Source of the DNA: Dryocola sp032000125
Lineage (GTDB): Bacteria > Pseudomonadota > Gammaproteobacteria > Enterobacterales > Enterobacteriaceae
Assembly: GCA_032000125.1 (NCBI GenBank)
Contig: DAMALH010000022.1
Coordinates: 11,321 to 75,320 of the forward strand
DNA length: 64,000 nucleotides
Direction of reading: 5' to 3'
Of the stretch, positions 31,843 through 41,459 are shown piece by piece (position 1 is the first letter of the stretch; the number at the start of each line of letters is the position of its first letter). The translations under genes were made by a program, and so were the position numbers. Below the pieces are notes generated by a model that made no database searches, was not told the DNA's origin, and worked only from the letters and a program-made list of their open reading frames with translations.

Positions 31843-33309
31843 TTAAACGGGTAGCGCAAAGCGGAAACAGGCGCCGTTGTCAGGCTTTTCTACAAGCGTA
31901 ATGTCGCTGCCGTGAAGCTGCAGCATCTGGCGCACAATCATCAGCCCCAGACCGCCTCCCCGCAGCCGCGACTGGCTTGCGATAGAGGGGCGAACAAACA
32001 GCCCATCTTTTAGCTCCTGCGCAATGCCTGGTCCGTTATCGCTTACCTGCACCAGCACTTTCCCCCCCTCTTTCCACAAACGCACGGCGATGCTGCCGCC
32101 TTCCGGCGCATGGCGTATCGCGTTATCCAGCAGGTTGGTCAGCACGCGTTCGATCATCGCCAGATCGGCATCTATCAGCGGCAAATCAGGCTGAATGTCG
32201 GCCAGCATTTGCTGCCGCCGGGTCTGCGCCGCCAGTTCAAACTTCTGGAACACATCCTGTAAAAGCTCGCCCAAAGAAAAATGTTCTTTTTGCGGTTTCA
32301 CCACGCCGTACTCCAGGCGCGCCAGCTCAAACAGCGACTGCGCAAGCGCCCCGACTTTCTGACTTTGCCCAAGGGCAATGTCCAGATAGCGTTTTTTATC
32401 CGCTTCAGAAAGCGTTGCCGACATCACCGATAAACTTTCCAGATAGCCATGCAGGGAAGTGAGCGGCGTCCGTAAGTCATGGGAGATATTGGCGATAAAC
32501 TCCCGGCGCAGCTGATCCTGTTGCGATAAACGATGCCACTGTTCGGCAATGCGCCGTGCCATGGTGATAACGCCCATGCGCAGAAGCCCAATCTCGTCGT
32601 TGCTCTTTTCCTGATGCAGCGGCAGCGCGGCCATCGCCCGCATCTCTTCCATGCCGCCGGTTTCCAGCGCATGAACCTGGCGAGAAAGATCGCGCAGCGG
32701 ACGCGTTATCCAGCGGAATGCCAGCCCGCCCACAATCAGCCCCAGCAGGGCTACCAGGCTGATGGACAGCAGAACAATTTTCAGCAGGCCGGTAAACTGC
32801 GCGTCGCTATTTAACGCGCTGTAATACTCACCCAGCAAAATAACGTACAGATAGCCTTTGACCTGCCCGTTCTGGCGCATCGGCGCCACGCTAAAAACCT
32901 TCCGGCCGTCAAGGCTGCGGGGATCGTCGCCGTAGATCGGATACTGGCGGGTGCTTAAGGCCGTTTGTATCGGCCGTAAATCGACGCGCTCGCGCTTGAG
33001 ATGCCCGGCAGGCGCGCCGTCGCCAACGATATTTCCCTGGCTATCCAGCAGATAAACTTCAACGCTTGGGTTTACCGCCATCAGACTCTCGAACAGCGTA
33101 CGCACGGATGCCTTATTGAGCCCATCCTGGCCGAGCAGCGGGTAGCTCTGGTTAATGTGCTGCGCCAGGTCGCCTGAAAGCTGCTGAATGACCGCCTGGC
33201 TGTACTGCGTGCTGGTGCGCACCTGTAACCAGCCCAGCAGCGCGCACGATGTCAGGAGCAAAAGCGCAAATATCAGCGTCAGACGCTGTGAAAGGGTGAA
33301 AGTTCGCAT
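31843..33309 (-). CDS. Membrane sensor histidine kinase (EnvZ/BaeS type)
   Basis: A 488-residue kinase: first membrane helix at residues 9-27, a periplasmic region of about 150 residues, second helix about 177-200, HAMP linker (RWITRPLRDLSRQV), dimerisation/phosphoacceptor box ANISHDLRTPLTSLHGY, and an ATPase domain with LLDNAIRHAPEGG, DNGPGI and GGGLGLMIVRQ. The stimulus is not readable. It follows the response regulator by 3 nt; the tiny MxKDx-repeat gene is divergent and may be a target. Confidence 0.93.
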   Translation of the reverse strand: MRTFTLSQRLTLIFALLLLTSCALLGWLQVRTSTQYSQAVIQQLSGDLAQHINQSYPLLGQDGLNKASVRTLFESLMAVNPSVEVYLLDSQGNIVGDGAPAGHLKRERVDLRPIQTALSTRQYPIYGDDPRSLDGRKVFSVAPMRQNGQVKGYLYVILLGEYYSALNSDAQFTGLLKIVLLSISLVALLGLIVGGLAFRWITRPLRDLSRQVHALETGGMEEMRAMAALPLHQEKSNDEIGLLRMGVITMARRIAEQWHRLSQQDQLRREFIANISHDLRTPLTSLHGYLESLSVMSATLSEADKKRYLDIALGQSQKVGALAQSLFELARLEYGVVKPQKEHFSLGELLQDVFQKFELAAQTRRQQMLADIQPDLPLIDADLAMIERVLTNLLDNAIRHAPEGGSIAVRLWKEGGKVLVQVSDNGPGIAQELKDGLFVRPSIASQSRLRGGGLGLMIVRQMLQLHGSDITLVEKPDNGACFRFALPV

Positions 33310-33312
33310 GGT

Positions 33313-34026
33313 TTACTCGCGCGGCTGTGCGGTGAATTTGTAGCCTTTTCCCCAGACGGTACGAATAAAATTCGGCTCCGCAGGGTTGTCTTCTATCTTG
33401 ATTCGCAGACGATTGATATGCGTATTGACCGTGTGTTCGTAACCTTCGTGTTCATATCCCCACACCTGATTAAGCAGGTTGAGGCGGGAGAAAACTTTGT
33501 CCGGATTTCTGGCAAAAAAATAAAGAAGATCGAACTCGCGAGGGGTCAGTTCAACCGACAGGTGGTTAAGCTGCACGTCCCGCGCCAGCGGATCGATGGT
33601 GAGCGCGCCGAAGGTAAGCGTGCCCGCATCAAGACGCAAATTTTGGCTCATGGCTTCCTGACGGCGAAACAGCGCCTTAACACGCGCCACCAGCTCCAGC
33701 ATGGAGAAGGGCTTAGCAAGATAGTCGTCCGCGCCAAGCTCAAGGCCAAGCACCCTGTGCGTTTCGCTGGAGCGGGCGCTAATGATGATGATTGGCGTAT
33801 AGCGCGTCATGGTTCTGGCGTAGCGGCAGATTTCCAGCCCGTCCACGCCGGGCAGCATCAGGTCCAGGATTAACGCATCCCAGCCTCCCTGTTTAAGCTT
33901 TTCCAGACCGATATTACCGTCTGCGGCATGGGTTATCTCAAAACCCTCTTCCCGCAGATGCAATTGCAAAAGCTCAGCAATGTTCTCATCGTCTTCGACG
34001 ATAAGCAGCTTTTTACCCTGATTCAC
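33313..34026 (-). CDS. OmpR/PhoB-family response regulator
   Basis: A 237-residue regulator: receiver domain with VEDDENIAELL, phospho-acceptor in LILDLMLPGVDG, Thr/Ser switch (IIISARS) and Lys in YLAKPFS, then a winged-helix domain with LTPREFDLLYFFARNPDKVFSR and the recognition helix HTVNTHINRLRIKIE. It is cotranscribed with the sensor kinase. Not a standard member of the E. coli set at this locus, so accessory. Confidence 0.94.
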   Translation of the reverse strand: MNQGKKLLIVEDDENIAELLQLHLREEGFEITHAADGNIGLEKLKQGGWDALILDLMLPGVDGLEICRYARTMTRYTPIIIISARSSETHRVLGLELGADDYLAKPFSMLELVARVKALFRRQEAMSQNLRLDAGTLTFGALTIDPLARDVQLNHLSVELTPREFDLLYFFARNPDKVFSRLNLLNQVWGYEHEGYEHTVNTHINRLRIKIEDNPAEPNFIRTVWGKGYKFTAQPRE

Positions 34027-34236
34027 TTCTTAAACTCCCGCAGGCGCCACATAGTGAAAGTCTACACAACAAGCGCGCGGAAAGTTGTCACATTTTATTT
34101 AACTTTGCGTGAGGCATTGGGGAATAAATCTGGCCAATACTGGCCTTATTGAATCATCAGGAAGCAGCGCGACGAAGCCTGTATTGCCTGTCTTTCCGGC
34201 CGTTAACTTTTCCTCACCCAACAAAAGGTAAATACC

Positions 34237-34479
34237 ATGAAAAATCTCTACGCTATTTTTATGTGTGCCGTGCTGGCCCTGGGAATGGCGGGTGCAAATG
34301 CCGCCGACACCATGAACAAAGATAATATGTCGAAAGACAAAATGGGTATGACCCACGACTGCAATAAAGACGGAATGAAAAAAGATTGTATGAAGAAGGA
34401 TGCCATGCCGAAGCAGGACATGGATAAAGGGAGTATGTCGAAAGATTCCATGTCTAAAGATAGTATGCAGAAAAACTAA
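34237..34479 (+). CDS. Small secreted protein of MxKDx pentapeptide repeats
   Basis: An 80-residue precursor. Residues 1-22 are a clear Sec signal peptide ending ANA-A. The mature part is almost wholly M-x-K-D-x repeats (NKDNMSKDKM, KKDAMPKQDM, SKDSMSKDSM), with one His and two Cys (HDCNKDGMKKDC). Such Met/Lys/Asp repeat proteins are annotated as pentapeptide MXKDX proteins with unknown function; the Met, His and Cys suggest periplasmic metal binding, which is inference. AAAAGG is 8 nt before the ATG. The gene is divergent from the two-component system, suggesting control by it. Confidence 0.85.
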   Translation: MKNLYAIFMCAVLALGMAGANAADTMNKDNMSKDKMGMTHDCNKDGMKKDCMKKDAMPKQDMDKGSMSKDSMSKDSMQKN

Positions 34480-34537
34480 TATCACAGCAGCCTGAACAAC
34501 GCTCCGGCTGTTCTGCCGGCATTATCCAGGCTGTTGC

Positions 34538-35281
34538 TTATTTCCCGCCGGCCAAATCGATAAAGCTGCCGGTCACGTAGGAAGCTTTCTGGCTGAGCAG
34601 CCAGACAATGGCCTCGGCAACCTCTTCCGGCTGTCCGCCGCGCTGCATCGGCAGGGAAAACTTCACGCGGTCAACCCGTCCGGCTTCGCCGCCCGATGCG
34701 TGCATGTCCGTATAAATAAATCCAGGGCGCACGCCGTTAACGCGAATACCCTGCGCCGCCATCTCCAGGGCAAGCCCGGTGGTCAGCGTGTCTACCGCCC
34801 CCTTTGAGGCCGCGTAATCAACGTATTCACCCGGCGCGCCCAGGCGTGCCGCGGCGGAAGAAACGTTAACGATTGAACCGCCTTCCCCGCCGTGGCGGTA
34901 AGCCATGCGCTTTACCGCTTCACGACAGCAAAGAAAATAACCGGTAACGTTGGTTGCCAGCACACGGTTGATGCGCTCAGCCGTTAAGTTTTCGATAGTG
35001 GATTGCTGGAAGAGAATGCCCGCGTTATTGACCAGCGCGTTAAGCGGGCCAAAAGCGTTGTCGATTTCCGCAAACATCGCCTGTACCTGCAGTTCATCGG
35101 CGATATCCGCTTTAATAGCCAGCGCTTCGCCGCCCGCGCTACGAATAGTATTCACCACCTCATCGGCAGCCTGTTTGTTGCGCAGGTAGTTAATCACAAC
35201 GTTATATCCCTGCTGCGCAAGCAGGATTGCCGTCGCTTTACCAATGCCGCGGCTGCCGCCGGTGACCAGTGCTGTTGCCAT
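34538..35281 (-). CDS. ygfF: Short-chain dehydrogenase YgfF
   Basis: A 247-residue classical SDR: NAD(P)-binding ATALVTGGSRGIGKA, LVNNAG, catalytic Ser/Tyr/Lys in NVSSAAARLGAPGEYVDYAASKGA, and RPGFIYTDMHAS. Same length and place as E. coli YgfF, whose substrate is unknown. The start at 35281 has AGGGAG upstream. It lies 36 nt or so beyond gcvP on the same strand. Confidence 0.94.
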   Translation of the reverse strand: MATALVTGGSRGIGKATAILLAQQGYNVVINYLRNKQAADEVVNTIRSAGGEALAIKADIADELQVQAMFAEIDNAFGPLNALVNNAGILFQQSTIENLTAERINRVLATNVTGYFLCCREAVKRMAYRHGGEGGSIVNVSSAAARLGAPGEYVDYAASKGAVDTLTTGLALEMAAQGIRVNGVRPGFIYTDMHASGGEAGRVDRVKFSLPMQRGGQPEEVAEAIVWLLSQKASYVTGSFIDLAGGK

Positions 35282-35353
35282 TGTTTCTCCCTTTCCCCGA
35301 ATCCCCGAATAAAGCAAAGGGCACCGAAGCGCCCTTGCTACTACATGTCAGTA

Positions 35354-38227
35354 TTACTGATATTCGCTCATCGGCACACAGGAACAAAACAGATTTCGAT
35401 CGCCGTACACATCGTCCAGACGCTTAACGGTTGGCCAGTATTTGTTGCTGTGGCCCGTCGGGAAGACGGCCAGCTCGCGGCTGTATGGATGCGTCCATTC
35501 AGAGACGATTTCATCCTGAGTATGCGGCGCGTTCACCAGCGGGTTGTCTTCCAGCGGCCACTCGCCACGCGCTACGCGGTCGATTTCGGTTCGGATGGTT
35601 AACATCGCGTCGATAAAACGGTCCAGCTCCAGCTTGCTTTCAGACTCCGTTGGCTCAACCATCAGCGTGCCCGCAACCGGGAAGGACATGGTTGGCGCAT
35701 GGAAGCCGAAGTCAATCAGCCGCTTAGCGATGTCCAGCTCGCTGATACCGGTTTCTTCTTTCAGCGGACGAATGTCGAGAATGCATTCGTGCGCCACGCG
35801 GCCGTTCGCGCCGGTATACAGCACCGGGAAGGCTGACTGCAGGCGGTTTGCGATGTAGTTCGCGTTCAGAATCGCCACCTGGCTTGCTTTCTTCAGGCCT
35901 TCGGCGCCCATCATGCGGATATACATCCAGCTAATTGGCAAAATTGAGGCGCTGCCGAACGGTGCGGCGGAAACCGCGCCCTGCTGGGTCAGCATCTCTT
36001 CAATTTGCACCACGCTGTGGCCCGGTACAAACGGCGCCAGATGGGCTTTCACGCCGATTGGCCCCATGCCCGGACCGCCGCCGCCGTGTGGAATGCAGAA
36101 GGTTTTATGCAGGTTGAGGTGCGAAACGTCCGCGCCGATAAAGCCCGGTGAAGTAATGCCTACCTGGGCGTTCATGTTCGCGCCGTCCAGGTAAACCTGG
36201 CCGCCGTATTGGTGAACAATCTGACAAACTTCGCGGATAGTTTCTTCGTAAACGCCGTGGGTGGACGGGTAAGTCACCATGATGCAGGAAAGCGCGGCGC
36301 CCGCCTGTTCTGCCTTCGCGCGCAGATCCTGAAGATCGATATTGCCCTGCTTATCGCAAGCGACAACGATAACTTCCATGCCCGCCATTTGTGCAGAGGC
36401 CGGGTTGGTGCCGTGTGCCGAGCTTGGGATCAGACAGATATTGCGCCCGGCTTCGTTGCGGCTTTCGTGGTAGCGGCGAATCGCCAGCAGGCCTGCATAT
36501 TCGCCCTGTGCGCCGGAGTTTGGCTGCATGCAAAGCGCGTCGTAACCGGTGAGCTTCACCAGCCAGTCAGATAGCTGGGCAATCATCTGGTGGTAGCCTT
36601 CCGCCTGGTTTGCCGGGCAGAACGGATGCAGTTCGGCAAATTCTGGCCAGGTGATGGGGATCATTTCCGCCGCGGCGTTAAGCTTCATGGTGCAGGAACC
36701 AAGCGGGATCATCGCCTGGTTGAGCGCCAGATCTTTGCGCTCCAGGGAGTGCATGTAGCGCATCATCTCGGTTTCGCTGTGGTAGCGATTAAAGACCGGA
36801 TGCGTCAGAATTTCGTCTTCGCGCAGCATGGACGCAGGAATTGAGAGGCTATCGCCAGCCACGTCCCGATCCAGCTTGTCGATATCCAGCCCGTGGTCAT
36901 CGCCCAGCAGAACGGTGAACAGCGCCTGCACGTCTTCGCGAGTGGTCGCTTCGTCAAGCGTGATGCCTACCGCGCCCAGAATGTCGCTGCGCAGGTTGAT
37001 TTCGTTTGCTTCGGCACGCGCCAGAACCGAAGCTTTATCTGCCACTTCCACGCAAAGCGTGTCGAACCAATGTTTGTGGCGCAGCGCCAGGCCTTGCTTT
37101 TGCAGGCCTGCGGCAAGAATATCGGTCAGGCGATGAATGCGGCCCGCAATGCGCTTCAGCCCGGCCGGGCCGTGGAAGACCGCGTACAGGCTGGCGATAT
37201 TGGCAAGCAGCACCTGAGAAGTACAGATGTTGGAGTTCGCCTTTTCGCGGCGGATATGCTGCTCGCGCGTCTGCATTGCCATGCGCAACGCGGTGCGGCC
37301 AGAAGCGTCGCGTGAAACGCCGATAATCCGGCCCGGCATAGAGCGTTTAAATTCGTCGCGTGCGGCGAAGAATGCCGCATGCGGGCCGCCATAGCCCATC
37401 GGCACGCCAAAGCGCTGTGCGGAACCGAAGACGATATCAGCCCCCTGTTTACCCGGCGCCGTCAGCAATACCAGCGACATAAAGTCCGCGGCAACGCTTA
37501 CCACGATTTTGCGCTGTTTTAATTCTTCGATAAGCGCGCTGTAATCGTGCACTTCACCCGTTGTGCCAACCTGTTGCAGCAGCACCCCGAAGACGTCCTG
37601 ATGATCCAGCACCTTAGCGGCCTCATCGACAATCACGTCAAAACCGAAGGTTTCAGCACGGGTACGAACCACGTCCAGCGTCTGTGGATGGATGTCAGCC
37701 GCCACGAAGAAACGGTTCGCGTTTTTCAGTTTACTTACGCGCTTAGCCATCGCCATTGCCTCTGCGGCAGCGGTTGCTTCATCGAGCAGCGAGGCGGAGG
37801 CGATATCCAGGCCGGTCAGATCCAGCGTTACCTGCTGGAAGTTAAGCAGCGCTTCGAGACGCCCCTGAGACACTTCCGGCTGATAAGGCGTATACGCGGT
37901 GTACCAGCCTGGGTTTTCCAGCATGTTACGCAGAATCACCGGCGGCGTTTGCACCGCGGTGTAACCCATCCCAATGTAGGTTTTAAAGCGTTTATTACGG
38001 CTGGCAATGGCTTTTAATTCCGCCAGCGCGGCAAACTCAGTTGCCGCTTCGCCCACCTGCGGCGGCTGGGCGAGCTGGATATCCGCTGGCACAATCGTGG
38101 AAATCAGTTCAGTTAAAGAACCCGCTCCCACAGCCTCCAGCATTTCTTGCTGCTGCCGGGCGGAGGGGCCAATGTGGCGGTCAATAAACGCTTCGTGGTT
38201 CTCAAGGCTACGTAAGGACTGGGTCAT
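35354..38227 (-). CDS. gcvP: Glycine decarboxylase P protein
   Basis: The 957-residue PLP enzyme of the glycine cleavage system, E. coli length. The PLP-binding Lys is in HLNLHKTFCIPHGGGGPG. It decarboxylates glycine and passes the methylamine group to the lipoyl arm of GcvH. Last gene of the gcvT-gcvH-gcvP operon. Several long frames on the other strand are shadows. Confidence 0.98.
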   Translation of the reverse strand: MTQSLRSLENHEAFIDRHIGPSARQQQEMLEAVGAGSLTELISTIVPADIQLAQPPQVGEAATEFAALAELKAIASRNKRFKTYIGMGYTAVQTPPVILRNMLENPGWYTAYTPYQPEVSQGRLEALLNFQQVTLDLTGLDIASASLLDEATAAAEAMAMAKRVSKLKNANRFFVAADIHPQTLDVVRTRAETFGFDVIVDEAAKVLDHQDVFGVLLQQVGTTGEVHDYSALIEELKQRKIVVSVAADFMSLVLLTAPGKQGADIVFGSAQRFGVPMGYGGPHAAFFAARDEFKRSMPGRIIGVSRDASGRTALRMAMQTREQHIRREKANSNICTSQVLLANIASLYAVFHGPAGLKRIAGRIHRLTDILAAGLQKQGLALRHKHWFDTLCVEVADKASVLARAEANEINLRSDILGAVGITLDEATTREDVQALFTVLLGDDHGLDIDKLDRDVAGDSLSIPASMLREDEILTHPVFNRYHSETEMMRYMHSLERKDLALNQAMIPLGSCTMKLNAAAEMIPITWPEFAELHPFCPANQAEGYHQMIAQLSDWLVKLTGYDALCMQPNSGAQGEYAGLLAIRRYHESRNEAGRNICLIPSSAHGTNPASAQMAGMEVIVVACDKQGNIDLQDLRAKAEQAGAALSCIMVTYPSTHGVYEETIREVCQIVHQYGGQVYLDGANMNAQVGITSPGFIGADVSHLNLHKTFCIPHGGGGPGMGPIGVKAHLAPFVPGHSVVQIEEMLTQQGAVSAAPFGSASILPISWMYIRMMGAEGLKKASQVAILNANYIANRLQSAFPVLYTGANGRVAHECILDIRPLKEETGISELDIAKRLIDFGFHAPTMSFPVAGTLMVEPTESESKLELDRFIDAMLTIRTEIDRVARGEWPLEDNPLVNAPHTQDEIVSEWTHPYSRELAVFPTGHSNKYWPTVKRLDDVYGDRNLFCSCVPMSEYQ

Positions 38228-38301
38228 GAGCGGTGATTCCTGAAAAACATGCAGAACTTTAGCGGTGGGCGGGTGCAGAGCGTCACCCGCCAGATAGCGT
38301 A

Positions 38302-38691
38302 TTACTCGTTTTCTACCAGGGCTTCATACGCGGCGGCGTCCAGCAGGGCGTCTAACTCTGACTCGTCGCTGGCTTTGATTTTAAAGATCCAGCCGCCGGC
38401 GTATGGCTCGCTGTTTACCAGCTCCGGCGCGCCTTCGAGCTCGCTGTTCACGGCAACGATCTCGCCGCCGATCGGCGCATAGATATCGGATGCGGCCTTC
38501 ACCGATTCCGCAACGGCGCAGTCGTCGCCGGCGCTAACGGTAGCGCCCACTTCTGGCAGGTCCACAAATACCATGTCACCGAGCAGCTCCTGCGCATGTT
38601 CGGTAATGCCTACGGTCCAGGAGCCATCCGCTTCTTTACGCAGCCACTCATGTTCTTTGCTGTATTTCAGGTCATTAGGCACATTGCTCAT
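38302..38691 (-). CDS. gcvH: Glycine cleavage system H protein
   Basis: A 129-residue lipoyl carrier. The lipoylated Lys is in AVAESVKAASDIYAP. It shuttles the aminomethyl group from GcvP to GcvT. The ATG at 38691 matches the family start MSNVPNDLKYSKEHEW. It lies between gcvT and gcvP. Confidence 0.98.
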   Translation of the reverse strand: MSNVPNDLKYSKEHEWLRKEADGSWTVGITEHAQELLGDMVFVDLPEVGATVSAGDDCAVAESVKAASDIYAPIGGEIVAVNSELEGAPELVNSEPYAGGWIFKIKASDESELDALLDAAAYEALVENE

Positions 38692-38713
38692 TGTTCTTTT
38701 CCTCTATCGAAAT

Positions 38714-39811
38714 TTACTGTGCGACGGGCTTACCGGCGCGAACAAAAACGGGTTTAGTTACTTTTACCGGCATTTCACGGTTGCGGATCTGCACAATGGC
38801 GGTGTCGCCGATGCCTGCCGGTACGCGCGCCAGAGCAATGCTGTAGCCAAGCGTTGGCGAGAAGGTGCCGCTGGTGATAATCCCTTCGCAGACGTTGCCT
38901 GAATGGTCGGTGAAACGCACGGGCAGTTCGTTACGCAATACGCCTTTCTCGGTCATAACCAGGCCGACGAGCTTCTCGGTGCCTTTTGCTCGCTGTGCTT
39001 CAAGCGCTTCGCGGCCGATAAAATCGCGGTCGGCAGGCTCCCATGCCACGGTCCAGCCCATGTTTGCCGCCAGCGGAGAAACGCCCTCGTCCATCTCCTG
39101 GCCGTAGAGGTTCATGCCCGCTTCCAGGCGCAGGGTGTCGCGCGCGCCGAGGCCGCAAGGCTTAACGCCGGCCTCAACAAGCTGCGTCCAGAATTCCGCG
39201 GCCTTCTCGTTTGGCATGGCGATTTCATAGCCCGCTTCGCCGGTATAGCCGGTAGTGGCGATAAACAAATCTCCCGCCTGCACGCCAAAGAATGGCTTCA
39301 TACCCGCTACCGCGTTGCGCTGTTCTTCGGTAAAGAGTTCGGCGGTTTTTGCCTGGGCGCCAGGCCCCTGCACGGCAATCAGCGCAAGGTCGTCCCGCAC
39401 GGTGACTTCAACGGCGAACGGTTCCGCGTGCTGATTTATCCACTCAAGGTCTTTTTCACGGGTGGCGGAGTTAACCACCAGGCGGAAATAGTCTTCGGTT
39501 AAGAAATAGATAATAAGGTCGTCGATAACGCCGCCGGACGCGTTCAGCATGCCGGTGTAAAGGGCCTTGCCCGGCTGGGTTAGTTTGGCAACGTCGTTGG
39601 CTACCAGGTAGCGCAGAAATTCACGGGTACGGCTGCCGTGTAAATCAACGATGGTCATGTGGGAAACATCGAACATGCCCGCATCGGTACGTACCGCGTG
39701 GTGTTCGTCAATCTGCGAGCCGTAGTGCAGCGGCATCATCCAGCCATGGAAATCGACCATGCGCGCGCCGCAGAGATTATGTTGTTCAAACAAAGGGGTC
39801 TGTTGAGCCAT
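38714..39811 (-). CDS. gcvT: Aminomethyltransferase T protein
   Basis: A 365-residue enzyme that transfers the methylene group to tetrahydrofolate. It begins MAQQTPLFEQHNLCGARMVD and has GYTGEAGYEIAMPNEKA and the active-site Asp in MLNASGGVIDD. The start at 39811 follows a strong AAAGAGGAAAAG ribosome site; the longer open frame is leader sequence. First gene of the gcv operon. Confidence 0.98.
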   Translation of the reverse strand: MAQQTPLFEQHNLCGARMVDFHGWMMPLHYGSQIDEHHAVRTDAGMFDVSHMTIVDLHGSRTREFLRYLVANDVAKLTQPGKALYTGMLNASGGVIDDLIIYFLTEDYFRLVVNSATREKDLEWINQHAEPFAVEVTVRDDLALIAVQGPGAQAKTAELFTEEQRNAVAGMKPFFGVQAGDLFIATTGYTGEAGYEIAMPNEKAAEFWTQLVEAGVKPCGLGARDTLRLEAGMNLYGQEMDEGVSPLAANMGWTVAWEPADRDFIGREALEAQRAKGTEKLVGLVMTEKGVLRNELPVRFTDHSGNVCEGIITSGTFSPTLGYSIALARVPAGIGDTAIVQIRNREMPVKVTKPVFVRAGKPVAQ

Positions 39812-40238
39812 CTTTTCCTCTTTAACCAACCGGTTACCAGGCGTTTTTACGCTTTGTTTTCCGTCAGACAAAACCCGGCATCGCCCCGTTCGCGATAGCG
39901 ACGCAAACGTTACCTTTGGTCTGAACTTACCACCGAAAGCCGGTGTAAACCATAAGGAGAAAACGGTCATTACATTAGCTTATGACCAAACTGGGCGATG
40001 CAGCATGCAGAGTATTCGTCTACAAAAATGCGAGGAAGCACGCATAAATTGGAAGTGTTAAAGGCAGAAGTTAGATTTAGCTAACATTTACGACCATTTC
40101 AGAAACCATTTCTGTGCATCGCCGAAAACATCACATTAAAAAATGTAATCCGAAATTAATGGTGAGATTAGAATATTTCAAACGAGGGAAGGGCTTCCCT
40201 TCCCGGCTGGCGGAAAGGGAAATGTGACGGGCTTAACG
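39812..40238 (-). promoter_or_regulatory. gcv operon control region, with PurR-like box
   Basis: This 427-nt gap between gcvT and ubiI has no gene. At 39901-39916 ACGCAAACGTTACCTT matches the PurR operator consensus (ACGCAAACGTTTNCNT) well; in E. coli PurR represses gcv. The distal part is AT-rich as expected for the Lrp and GcvA region, but I cannot place those sites by eye. Confidence 0.55.
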
Positions 40239-41447
40239 TTAAGCCTGGCGTAGCCAGGAAGGCAAATCTTGCAGGCCCATCGCCTGACGGATTAACTTTT
40301 GTTTCACGCCGGGCAGGCTATCGGCAAGCTTCAGGCCAACATCACGCAGCAGCTTTTTCGCCGGATTGCTGCCGGCGAACAGATCGCGGAAACCCTGCAT
40401 GCTCGCCAGCATCATTGCCGCGCTATGCTTACGGCTGCGCTCATAGCGACGCAGATACAAATATTGCCCGATATCTTTGCCCTGCCGATGCAGGCGACGA
40501 ACCTCATCAATCAGCCCGGCGGCATCCATAAAACCGAGGTTAACGCCCTGCCCGGCCAGCGGGTGAATAGTATGCGCGGCATCCCCCACCAGCGCGAGGC
40601 GATGCGCTGCAAAATTACGCGCGTAGCGGCCCGTTAGCGGGAAGACCTGCCGCTCGCTTTCAAGGCTGCATAATCCCAGACGCATATCAAAAGCCACGGA
40701 AAGCGCCTGATTAAACGCTTCGGGCGTGGCGTTTTGCATACGCTCCGCTTCCCGCTGCGGCAGCGACCAGACTATCGAGCACAGGTGCGAGTCGGAAAGC
40801 GGCAGGAAAGCCAGAATGCCCTCGCCGTGAAAAACCTGCCGTGCGACAGCCTGATGCGGCTGCGCGGTACGAATAGTGGCGACAAGCGCGTGCTGGTGAT
40901 AATCCCAGAACGTGAGCGGGATATCGGCCTGATTTCGCAGCCAGGAGTTTGCGCCATCGGCCCCCACGACCAGGCGGGCCGTCAGCATTGCGCCGTCTTT
41001 TAGCGTGATAAACGCTTCGTTTTCCCCCCAGGCCACCTGCTGTAGCTCAGCCGGCGCCATAAGCGTGATATCCGGACACTGTTCCGCCCGCTGCCACAGC
41101 GCATGATGAATCACCGTGTTTTCGATGATGTGCCCCAGGTGGCTGAAACCATAGGTTTTGTCATCGAAGGTAATCCGCCCGAAGCTGTCGCGATCCCAGA
41201 CTTCCATGCCGTGATAGACGCTGGCGCGTCGGGCGATAATAGCTGGCCACACGCCAAGATGCGCCAGCAGCTTTTCGCTGGCAGCGTTTATGGCCGAAAC
41301 CCGCAGTGCCGCAGGAGCGTCAGGGGCCTGCGGCTGCGGAGGCTGGCTTTCCAGCACCGCCACGCGTAGGCCGCTCCCCTGCAGGCCACAGGCAACCGCC
41401 AGACCCACCATGCCGCCACCAACAATCGCCACATCAACGCTTTGCAA
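40239..41447 (-). CDS. ubiI: Ubiquinone C5-hydroxylase UbiI
   Basis: A 402-residue FAD monooxygenase of ubiquinone synthesis. FAD motifs: DVAIVGGGMVGLAVA, DG (GADGANSWLR) and GDAAHTIHPLAGQGVNLGFMD. Related to ubiH directly upstream; the two are separated by 12 nt in the pepP-ubiH-ubiI operon. Confidence 0.97.
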   Translation of the reverse strand: MQSVDVAIVGGGMVGLAVACGLQGSGLRVAVLESQPPQPQAPDAPAALRVSAINAASEKLLAHLGVWPAIIARRASVYHGMEVWDRDSFGRITFDDKTYGFSHLGHIIENTVIHHALWQRAEQCPDITLMAPAELQQVAWGENEAFITLKDGAMLTARLVVGADGANSWLRNQADIPLTFWDYHQHALVATIRTAQPHQAVARQVFHGEGILAFLPLSDSHLCSIVWSLPQREAERMQNATPEAFNQALSVAFDMRLGLCSLESERQVFPLTGRYARNFAAHRLALVGDAAHTIHPLAGQGVNLGFMDAAGLIDEVRRLHRQGKDIGQYLYLRRYERSRKHSAAMMLASMQGFRDLFAGSNPAKKLLRDVGLKLADSLPGVKQKLIRQAMGLQDLPSWLRQA

Positions 41448-41459
41448 ATTGACTCTCCT

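Noticed and set aside
36590..37315. Several overlapping + strand frames opposite gcvP
   Set aside because: gcvP is full length and uninterrupted; these are antisense frames only.
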